Positions 1-5,246 of a stretch of 15,606 nucleotides of DNA are shown here, one piece after another. The notes beneath the pieces were generated by a model. That model was not told where the DNA came from, made no database searches, and saw nothing but the letters and a program-made list of their open reading frames with translations. How positions within the stretch are numbered: position 1 is the first letter of the stretch; the number at the start of each line of letters is the position of its first letter. The stretch comes from Pontiella sp. (GTDB lineage Bacteria; Verrucomicrobiota; Kiritimatiellia; Kiritimatiellales; Pontiellaceae), in assembly GCA_029935255.1 (NCBI GenBank), contig JAOZKS010000024.1, positions 1-15,606 on the forward strand, read 5' to 3'. The position numbers and the translations under genes are program-made.

Positions 1-1954
1 TGCCAACCTTGCCCTGCTTCAGCATGTGATCCTGAAGTCCGGTGATCCAGTGCAGGACATCCGGACGCTTGAAGACGGGAGCAATGATTTCCGTTTTTTC
101 ACTCAGCAGTTTTTCGCGGGCGGAGGCTTTCGTTTTTTGATCACAGATATCCAGCGCCGCATCGCGGAGGGGTTCGCCTTTGAGGTTTTCCAATCCTTGG
201 AAAAGTTCGGCGGGCGCGGAGGGGAGCGCGGCGCGGATGGTTTCCAGGCTTTGGAGGGCGGGGTCGTCGAAATAGTTGATTTTGTCGGCGAGCGCCAGCC
301 ACGGGGCGATGGTTTTGGCGTCGGCCTTGTCCGCCTCGGCCAGGCGTTTTTCAAATGCGGCTTCGTCGAATGCCGCAGTGTCGTTTTCCGGTGTCAGCGT
401 GAGGTAGGCGGTATAGGTTCCGCCGAAGTGGTCGTTGAGCACGGTGTCGGCCACGCGCAGTTCATGGTCTTCGGTGAACCATTTTACCGGGTTGTCGTTC
501 ACATTGATCAGGCTGACGCCGAAGATGGAGAATCCCATGACGAGCACAGCCAACGTAACCACCAGCCGGGGCCGGCGATAGGTGAATTGCCCGACCCAGT
601 TCAGAAAACGGGAGAGCAGACTGGTATCTACTTCGCACTGATCCGGATGTTCAGGAACTTCGCAGAGACGGTGCAGCGATTTTTCCGAAATGAAGAGGGA
701 AATAAAAGCTGGAATAAAGGTCATGGTCAATAGCCAGCCCACGCCCACGCCAAAGGCCACGTGTAGTCCGAACACCTGGACGGGGGGGATCGGGGTGGTG
801 GCCAACGACGCAAACCCGGCAATGGTTGTAACGCTTGCAAAGAGGATGGGCGTGAAGAGGTTCCCCACCACATGCCGAAGCGTTTCGCCCTTGTTTTGAT
901 AGTTGCGGTAGGAATCGAAGAATTCGCTCAAGACGTGGATGGAGTTGCAGACCGTAATCGGCATGATGAAGATCGGAATCATGGAACTCATGATATGGAC
1001 ATCGTATCCAAGCCCAATCAACAGCCCCATCGTCCAGATAACAGTGATGATGGCGAGCAGCAACGGTGCGAGAATGAGAGAGACCCGCCTGAAGAAAAAA
1101 TACATCAGCAGAAACAGAATCAGCATGGCCATCGGAGCGGAAATGGCCATTTGAACCAGCATTTCGACACCGAACGTGTCCTCTGCCACCGGCAGGCCGG
1201 CAATATAGATCTTGTCCCCGTTGTCCCAGTCCTTGGTTAGTTCATGGACAAGTGCGGCCACATTGTAGCTGTAGGGTTTTTCAATGATGGGAATATAGAT
1301 GCAAATGGCCTTGGCATCCTCCGCAACGAGTGTGCCTTTGTAGAGCGGGTTGCTCATGGCGTCGTCGCGGATCACGAGGGCTTCCTCGCGGGTTTGCGGA
1401 ACTTTTTCCATAAGGTATTCAAGCTTTAGCGAGCCCTGATCGGCTTGTTTGATATTGTCCACCACGCTGGGGCTGATCAGCTCTTGGCCGATAATGGCGC
1501 TGTTGCCCTCATCATCAAACAGGTGGTTGGGATCGTGGCTGAACACCACGCCCATGGCGCGCTTGAAAGCGCTCTTTGGGGAAAGATCCAATGTATTCCA
1601 TTCCGTCTGGGAGGCATCGGTTGCCACCTGAGGCATCCCATCGGCATCGGGTCGCAAGCTGAGCAGCTGGTGCGTGAGGGTATCGACATGGGTAAGCGTA
1701 TCGACATTGAAGATTCCATCCGCATGCCCCTCGTTCACGATGCCGACAATCACAAAGTCGTACAGACCAAATTTTTCCTTGGTTTCGTGGTGGAAGATAC
1801 GGACAAACTCATCTTCCGAAAGCATGTTTTCCGGGTCGTTGTCGAAATGAACCTTGGGAAACTGTGCCCCGAAAAAGACCGTGATCGCAAGAAGCAGGGT
1901 CATAACGATCCAGGGGTGGCGAATGCTAAAATTTGTCATGATAAGCCGTTTCAT
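1..1954 (-). CDS. RND/MMPL-family exporter (C-terminus outside window)
   Basis: Inner-membrane exporter of the RND superfamily, HAE3/MMPL-like type. I translated the minus strand from the ATG at 1954; 651 codons are visible and the 3' end lies beyond the left edge. The protein starts MKRLIMTNFSIRHPWIVMTL, with TM1 at about residues 13-31. A first periplasmic loop follows, containing the family-like segment DNDPENMLSEDE near residue 38. A cluster of five helices lies at about 268-418, TM7 at about 460-480, and a second periplasmic loop begins after that. This duplicated 1+5 helix layout is the RND fold. GAGGAAATAAA before the ATG is a good ribosome site. The ArsR-type gene ends 12 bases upstream on the same strand, so the two are probably co-transcribed and the exporter controlled by that regulator. 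Substrate unknown; proton-driven export of a lipid, hydrophobic compound or metal-related ligand is possible. Confidence 0.88.
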   Translation of the reverse strand, partial: MKRLIMTNFSIRHPWIVMTLLLAITVFFGAQFPKVHFDNDPENMLSEDEFVRIFHHETKEKFGLYDFVIVGIVNEGHADGIFNVDTLTHVDTLTHQLLSLRPDADGMPQVATDASQTEWNTLDLSPKSAFKRAMGVVFSHDPNHLFDDEGNSAIIGQELISPSVVDNIKQADQGSLKLEYLMEKVPQTREEALVIRDDAMSNPLYKGTLVAEDAKAICIYIPIIEKPYSYNVAALVHELTKDWDNGDKIYIAGLPVAEDTFGVEMLVQMAISAPMAMLILFLLMYFFFRRVSLILAPLLLAIITVIWTMGLLIGLGYDVHIMSSMIPIFIMPITVCNSIHVLSEFFDSYRNYQNKGETLRHVVGNLFTPILFASVTTIAGFASLATTPIPPVQVFGLHVAFGVGVGWLLTMTFIPAFISLFISEKSLHRLCEVPEHPDQCEVDTSLLSRFLNWVGQFTYRRPRLVVTLAVLVMGFSIFGVSLINVNDNPVKWFTEDHELRVADTVLNDHFGGTYTAYLTLTPENDTAAFDEAAFEKRLAEADKADAKTIAPWLALADKINYFDDPALQSLETIRAALPSAPAELFQGLENLKGEPLRDAALDICDQKTKASAREKLLSEKTEIIAPVFKRPDVLHWITGLQDHMLKQGKVG

Positions 1955-1966
1955 TTTATTTCCTCG

Positions 1967-2338
1967 TTAAGCCATTTCTGGCTGGGTGTTGTTGGCGTTG
2001 CCTTCATCCAAGGAAACCGGATTCTCGCAACAGTTGCAAATACAGTTGAGCAGGGCGATGGGGCGGGCGTTCGCCACCGAATACCACATGGCTTTACCGC
2101 GCCGCTCCGCTTTCAGCAACCCGGTCCGCCGCATTTGGTTCAGGTGCTGGGAGGTGGCCGGTTGTGCGATGCCGAGATATTCGGTGATCTCGCACACGGG
2201 GAGTGTGCCCGTCGTGTTCAATACATCAATAATCCGCAACCGTATCGGGTGCGCCAGCTGCTTGAGCATTTCCGCCGCCTGACCGATGGCTTCCGGGGCC
2301 ATTTTTTCCAACGCACAATGGAGCTGTTTTGTTTTCAT
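1967..2338 (-). CDS. ArsR-family (winged-helix) transcriptional regulator with Cys-rich tail
   Basis: A 123-residue DNA-binding repressor of the ArsR/SmtB type. The core at about residues 20-95 has the family pattern LAHPIRLRIIDVL, then the recognition helix region ITEYLGIAQPATSQHLNQMR, then the wing KAERRGKAMWYSV. The C-terminus carries a dense cysteine cluster (CICNCC, residues 99-104). One further cysteine (C49) sits in the helix where classical ArsR has its CxC site. A thiol- or metal-sensing role is therefore plausible, but the ligand is unknown. It ends 12 bases before the RND exporter and is probably its local regulator. I chose the ATG at 2338 because a TTGACA / TATGTT promoter places transcription start almost on it. 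An in-frame ATG at 2350 would fall inside that -10 box. No Shine-Dalgarno sequence is visible, so the message may be leaderless. Confidence 0.9.
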   Translation of the reverse strand: MKTKQLHCALEKMAPEAIGQAAEMLKQLAHPIRLRIIDVLNTTGTLPVCEITEYLGIAQPATSQHLNQMRRTGLLKAERRGKAMWYSVANARPIALLNCICNCCENPVSLDEGNANNTQPEMA

Positions 2339-2345
2339 GAGCACC

Positions 2346-2373
2346 AACATATGCAGATAGTAGAATATGTCAA
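2346..2373 (-). promoter_or_regulatory. candidate sigma70-type promoter of the arsR-like/RND operon
   Basis: Read on the minus strand, TTGACA (2373-2368) is followed after 16 bases by TATGTT (2351-2346). The -35 is a perfect consensus and the -10 matches four of six positions. Transcription would begin about 7 bases further on, at or next to the ATG at 2338, implying a leaderless message. Other -10 choices in this AT-rich stretch are possible. Confidence 0.45.
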
Positions 2374-2388
2374 TAAATATAAAACATA
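2366..2388. promoter_or_regulatory. candidate ArsR-type operator (dyad TATGT-N13-ACATA)
   Basis: Inverted repeat with arms TATGT (2366-2370) and ACATA (2384-2388) in an AT-rich stretch. It overlaps the proposed -35 box of the arsR-like gene. Position and AT-richness fit an ArsR-family operator, but the arms are short and could arise by chance in such sequence. Confidence 0.3.
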
Positions 2389-2423
2389 AAAAATATCTAA
2401 TGTTGAGTCGGGTGCAAAGGAAG

Positions 2424-2452
2424 CCTATCTTTCGGTTTACAACCGAAATAGG
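2424..2452. repeat. inverted repeat / hairpin upstream of sigma operon
   Basis: Arms TTTCGGTT (2430-2437) and AACCGAAA (2441-2448) pair perfectly around a three-base loop. After a two-base bulge, CCTA (2424-2427) pairs with TAGG (2449-2452). It lies 8 bases upstream of the proposed ECF promoter and in the leader region between divergent genes. It could be a regulator site acting on either side; there is no T-run to make it a convincing terminator. Confidence 0.4.
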
Positions 2453-2460
2453 GATCCCCT

Positions 2461-2487
2461 TGTGACGAGTGCGGCGTACGCGGTGTA
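2461..2487 (+). promoter_or_regulatory. candidate ECF-sigma promoter, copy 1 (autoregulatory)
   Basis: TGTGACGA (2461-2468), 14 bases, GTGTA (2483-2487). The same two blocks at the same spacing occur at 4271-4297 and 8104-8130. Counted as TGTGAC-N16-GTGTA, the layout resembles known ECF promoters such as TGAAAC-N16-CGTA of SigW-type factors. Transcription would start only a few bases before the sigma ATG, so the leader would be very short. Confidence 0.7.
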
Positions 2488-2500
2488 TACAGGATAAGAA

Positions 2501-3028
2501 ATGGTCATGGATGAACGGACAGACCCGGAATTGGTGAAGGCCAGCCTTGACGGGAATAGGACGGCATTTGAGGAGCTGGTTTGTCGGCATCAGGATTCGG
2601 TGTTCGGTTTGGCCGTGGGCATGACGCGCAACCGGGAGGATGCGGCAGATATGGCACAGGAAGCTTTCATGCGGGCGTACAGCAAGCTGGAACAGTACAA
2701 GCCTGAATATTCGTTCCGGTCGTGGATTCTTCGGATCTGCGCCAACTTGACGAAGAACCTGTTCCGTAAGCGGATGCGTCGGCGTGCGGTGGAGGACAAG
2801 TATTTGGTGCAGGGCGAGATTGAAAGGGATGCGGTGGATCCCGACTTTCAGGAACTGGAAGATGCATTGGCCCAGCTCCCTCCCAAGCTGGGGCTTCCGC
2901 TGAGAATGAAATATATGGATGGGCTGCCGTACGATGAAATTGCTCAGGTGCTGGGGATTGGCGTGAGCGCGGCAAAAATGCGGGTGATGCGGGCAAAGAA
3001 CCAATTGGCGGAGTTGCTGAGACCATGA
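2501..3028 (+). CDS. RNA polymerase sigma-70 factor, ECF subfamily
   Basis: A 175-residue alternative sigma factor that redirects RNA polymerase to a dedicated promoter set. Region 2 spans about residues 21-92 and includes the typical ADMAQEAFMRAY segment and the aromatic -10-recognition helix SFRSWILRICANL. A short linker follows. Region 4 at about 119-172 has LPPKLGLPLRMKYMDGL followed by the helix-turn-helix YDEIAQVLGIGVSAAKMRVM. Regions 1 and 3 are absent, as expected for ECF factors. AGGA six bases before the ATG at 2501 supports this start, but an in-frame ATG at 2507 is an alternative, particularly as the proposed promoter leaves almost no leader. The stop overlaps the next gene's start (ATGA), so translation is probably coupled to its likely anti-sigma partner. 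Confidence 0.95.
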   Translation: MVMDERTDPELVKASLDGNRTAFEELVCRHQDSVFGLAVGMTRNREDAADMAQEAFMRAYSKLEQYKPEYSFRSWILRICANLTKNLFRKRMRRRAVEDKYLVQGEIERDAVDPDFQELEDALAQLPPKLGLPLRMKYMDGLPYDEIAQVLGIGVSAAKMRVMRAKNQLAELLRP

Positions 3029-3549
3029 ATGAAGACGAGAAAGTTTTAGAACGATTGGCAAAACACCGGATGAAAGCCCCGGAGGGGTTTGCGGAGCGGG
3101 TGATGGAGTCGCTTCCGGAGTGGTCGAAGCCGACCCTGCGGGATCGTATGGCGGATTTTTGGCCGACCCATGGGCGCTGGATTGCGCCGTCATGTGCCGG
3201 GGCGGCGGCCATGTTGTTGGTGGTGTTCGGGCTGGGTCGGATGGAGTTGCCGGCGGAGGCGAGACAGGTGACCTTCCATTTCGAGCTGCATGCGCCGGGG
3301 GCCGACCAAGTGGAGCTACTGGGCACATTCAACCATTGGAGGCCCGGTGACATTGTGCTCAATGGCCCTGATGCGTCCGGACATTGGACGGCGGAAGTTG
3401 CGCTTCCACCCGGTCGCCATGAATATATTTTTCTGGTGGATGGCGAACGCTGGCTGGCGGATCCAAAGGCGGCGACGCACCGGCCGGATGGTTTTGGCCG
3501 CGTGAATACGGTAATCAAGGTATATGATGAAGAAGAAGATGCGGCATAA
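3025..3549 (+). CDS. single-pass membrane protein with extracytoplasmic CBM48/AMPK-type early-set domain; putative anti-sigma factor
   Basis: A 174-residue protein whose start overlaps the sigma gene by four bases, the usual arrangement for an anti-sigma partner. Residues 1-51 are a charged cytoplasmic segment, 52-71 a transmembrane helix (IAPSCAGAAAMLLVVFGLG), and about 80-168 lie outside. The outer part matches the early-set fold of glycogen-binding and isoamylase N-terminal domains: FHFELHAPGADQVELLGTFN, then HWRPGD, HEYIFLVDGERWLADP and a terminal VNTVIKV strand. GTFNHW is the diagnostic turn. The cytoplasmic part lacks the HxxxCxxC zinc motif of classical ZAS anti-sigmas. I infer that the outer domain senses a carbohydrate or other envelope ligand and relays it to the sigma factor. 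The domain is clear; the anti-sigma role rests on position and topology. Confidence 0.88.
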   Translation: MNEDEKVLERLAKHRMKAPEGFAERVMESLPEWSKPTLRDRMADFWPTHGRWIAPSCAGAAAMLLVVFGLGRMELPAEARQVTFHFELHAPGADQVELLGTFNHWRPGDIVLNGPDASGHWTAEVALPPGRHEYIFLVDGERWLADPKAATHRPDGFGRVNTVIKVYDEEEDAA

Positions 3550-4234
3550 GGTTGGAATAGGCATGGCAGGCCTGCTGCTTTGCGGGATGGTATTGGCAAA
3601 TCACAACATCAACCCTTCGAAAGACTGGAAGGCGTTGCGTGAAAAAAATATTAAGCAGGGATTGGATGCGGAGCGGGTGGATAGTGCGCTGAGCCAATGC
3701 CGTAAGAAAGGTATGACGGTGCATGAGGCCGATGCCTTTTTATGTCCGGTCTATACCGCCGGGAGCGAGTCGTTGCCGCCGGAATGCGTCTTTATTAAAA
3801 TCGAGGAAGGGCTGGCCAAGCAAGTCGACCCGGCCCGGGTCACGGTGGCGGCCGAAGCCCGGTTGGATTGTATCCGCCGTGCCAGCCGAATCGTTCAATC
3901 CGCACACTCTGGTCGTGGGGGGGAGCATTCGCATTTGGTGCAGCACACCTGCATGGCGTTGGAGAGCGGCTTGCCCGAGGAGGTGCTTGAAGAACTATTC
4001 AACCGTCCGGAGAGCTTTCGCTATGGCCGAATGATCCATGTGGTGGAGGCGGGCGAAACGCTGCAGCTGGCCGGGCTTTCCTGGCAGGATGTTCAGCATG
4101 TTATGAACGACTGTCTTGATCGCGATCTAAACCGTATGGAAATCTTTCGCGCCATCGATTTTATTCTAGCGGAACACCGGAAAGGGCGCGACTTCACGGC
4201 GATTCATGCCGAGCTTTGGATTCGTGCGGATTAA
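3524..4234 (+). CDS. secreted protein of unknown function, third gene of the sigma operon
   Basis: A 236-residue protein I do not recognise. A Sec signal peptide is evident: the basic MMKKKMRHK, a hydrophobic core, and probable cleavage at VLA|NHN near residue 26. The mature part is predicted mostly helical and contains five to six scattered cysteines, which could form disulfides in the periplasm, plus several charged helices such as EEGLAKQVDPARVTVAAEAR. It overlaps the previous gene by 26 bases, so it belongs to the sigma operon. AAGG at 3517-3520 serves the paired ATGs at 3524 and 3527; an ATG at 3539 is a further option. As a co-transcribed exported protein it may be a periplasmic effector or modulator of the sigma pathway. 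No catalytic motif is visible. Confidence 0.82.
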   Translation: MMKKKMRHKVGIGMAGLLLCGMVLANHNINPSKDWKALREKNIKQGLDAERVDSALSQCRKKGMTVHEADAFLCPVYTAGSESLPPECVFIKIEEGLAKQVDPARVTVAAEARLDCIRRASRIVQSAHSGRGGEHSHLVQHTCMALESGLPEEVLEELFNRPESFRYGRMIHVVEAGETLQLAGLSWQDVQHVMNDCLDRDLNRMEIFRAIDFILAEHRKGRDFTAIHAELWIRAD

Positions 4235-4242
4235 TCTTTTTT

Positions 4243-4265
4243 AACCTACCTCAGGTTTCTTTCTT
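4243..4265 (+). terminator. weak hairpin after sigma operon
   Basis: AACCT (4243-4247) pairs with AGGTT (4253-4257) around a five-base loop, followed by the pyrimidine-rich TCTTTCTTG. The stem is only five base pairs, so termination here would be weak. Confidence 0.3.
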
Positions 4266-4270
4266 GTCCA

Positions 4271-4297
4271 TGTGACGATTTCTTCCGTTCGGGTGTA
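4271..4297 (+). promoter_or_regulatory. candidate ECF-sigma promoter, copy 2
   Basis: TGTGACGA (4271-4278), 14 bases, GTGTA (4293-4297), 43 bases before the ATG of the small secreted protein. Both blocks and the spacing are identical to copies at 2461 and 8104, while the 14-base spacers differ in sequence. Confidence 0.72.
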
Positions 4298-4340
4298 CCG
4301 CTTATAACGATTGGGGAACTAAACCATAGGAGACTGAAAA

Positions 4341-4556
4341 ATGAAGATGAAGCAACTGATGATAATCATAGCAGGAATGGCGATCGCAACCGTAATGGTC
4401 GAAGCCAAAGGCAACGGAAACGGAAGGGGTCAGCAGAAGCAGGAGCAAAAAAAGTCCTGTAGCGAATGCTCGGAATCGGAAGATGCTGAAAAGAAACAAG
4501 AGCAGAAGCAGGAAAAGAAGCAGGAGAAAAAAGGAAAAGGTTCCTGTAATAAATAA
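4341..4556 (+). CDS. small secreted Lys/Gln/Glu-rich protein with CxxC
   Basis: A 71-residue protein with a strong ribosome site (AGGAGA seven bases before the ATG), its own candidate ECF promoter and a strong terminator. These make it a real gene despite its low complexity. Residues 1-22 are a signal peptide with probable cleavage at VEA|KG. The mature 49 residues are KGNGNGRGQQKQEQKKSCSE, then an acidic patch, then repeated QEKKQEKK units and a final cysteine near the C-terminus. The CSEC pair (a CxxC spacing) plus the terminal Cys could bind metal or form disulfides. The KGNGNGRG start resembles the GRGKGRGGG start of the mature DUF2202 protein controlled by the same promoter type. No family is recognised; the mature chain is probably disordered. 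Confidence 0.8.
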   Translation: MKMKQLMIIIAGMAIATVMVEAKGNGNGRGQQKQEQKKSCSECSESEDAEKKQEQKQEKKQEKKGKGSCNK

Positions 4557-4576
4557 GGCCTTCGGAGCTAATGTAG

Positions 4577-4608
4577 AGGGGAGAAAGCATGCTTTCTCCC
4601 CTTCTTTG
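4577..4608 (+). terminator. strong, probably bidirectional terminator
   Basis: A perfect 24-base palindrome (4578-4601; left arm GGGGAGAAAGCA), extended by one A-T pair and followed on the plus strand by TTCTTT. It sits between the convergent small secreted protein gene and the ferritin-like gene, so it can serve both. Confidence 0.8.
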
Positions 4609-4633
4609 CATGTATAGTCGGCGGCCGGTTCAG

Positions 4634-5089
4634 CTACCAGTCATGTAGATGTCCGAAATCTCTGGACAGGTTGCGCATCTCTTTTTTATTGGTTTCCAGA
4701 AGATTTTTGAACACCTCTTTGATCCGGTCGGTCTGGGCTCGGTCAATGGCCTCCTGATACAACTCTGAGAGACACTGATCGAGACGCAGGGCCTCTCGCA
4801 GAACGCTATCTATATCCATATCGGAAGTGAGTGTTCTTGGATCCAAAAATTCGTTGATTGCTTTGTCAGCTCCGCATTTGAACCACGTGTCGGTGACATT
4901 GAGAGGGGCGGTTTCCTCATATTCGGCCAGAGCATGCTCATGGCGTTTTTCACAGTTGCTCAGATAGTTGAGAAATATTTTCACTCGTTCACGATCCGCA
5001 ACCTCACTCAACTCGTCGTAGTATTTGCTCAGTTGGGCATGGAAAATCCTTGCATGGTCAATGACGTCCATCACATTTTCCTGACTCAT
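4634..5089 (-). CDS. ferritin-like (rubrerythrin-fold) cytoplasmic protein
   Basis: A 151-residue all-helical protein without a signal peptide. The pattern of carboxylates and histidines fits a four-helix di-metal bundle: E26 in the first helix, ExxH at E47/H50 in the second, E109/E113 in the third and E132/E137 in the fourth. A histidine-rich end (GHLHDW) follows. It is near the usual size for small ferritin-like domains. Members of this superfamily handle iron or reduce peroxide; which applies here is not shown. I used the ATG at 5089 because GGAGA lies six bases upstream. The frame stays open further upstream to 5269, but that part reads as promoter sequence, not protein. The family assignment is from pattern alone and is moderate. 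Confidence 0.8.
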   Translation of the reverse strand: MSQENVMDVIDHARIFHAQLSKYYDELSEVADRERVKIFLNYLSNCEKRHEHALAEYEETAPLNVTDTWFKCGADKAINEFLDPRTLTSDMDIDSVLREALRLDQCLSELYQEAIDRAQTDRIKEVFKNLLETNKKEMRNLSRDFGHLHDW

Positions 5090-5124
5090 TTCGTGTCTCC
5101 TAATTCCCTCAACCCCTTGATTTG

Positions 5125-5152
5125 GGTATACGCCGATTTTGCAGGTTTGCAA
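5125..5152 (-). promoter_or_regulatory. candidate sigma70-type promoter of the ferritin-like gene
   Basis: On the minus strand TTGCAA (5152-5147), 16 bases, TATACC (5130-5125). The -10 box lies 35 bases before the ATG at 5089, with GGAGA between. This suggests the gene is transcribed separately from the phosphoesterase upstream of it. Confidence 0.45.
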
Positions 5153-5246
5153 GGGCAAATACGGGGGGGTAGGTAAGTGTTTTTGAGGATACCGATTTTC
5201 GACGTGGCCTGAAGGTTGACGCATTGATCGCGGTGAATTTCGAAGG

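Noticed and set aside
26..2389. Several plus-strand open frames opposite the RND exporter
   Set aside because: They are antisense shadows; the minus-strand translation gives a coherent RND protein with helices and a ribosome site.
2461..2476. TGTGA as a CRP/FNR half-site
   Set aside because: None of the three copies has the matching TCACA half six bases on, whereas the fixed-distance GTGTA block fits a sigma promoter better.
1967..3328. A 453-codon open frame on the minus strand across the arsR-like gene and the sigma operon
   Set aside because: Only its last 123 codons (from 2338) look like protein. The rest is low-complexity Pro/Ser/Arg-rich and lies opposite well-supported sigma and anti-sigma genes.
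3120..3564. Other open frames within the anti-sigma-like gene
   Set aside because: No recognisable domains, no ribosome sites, and they overlap a gene with a clear domain and coupled start.
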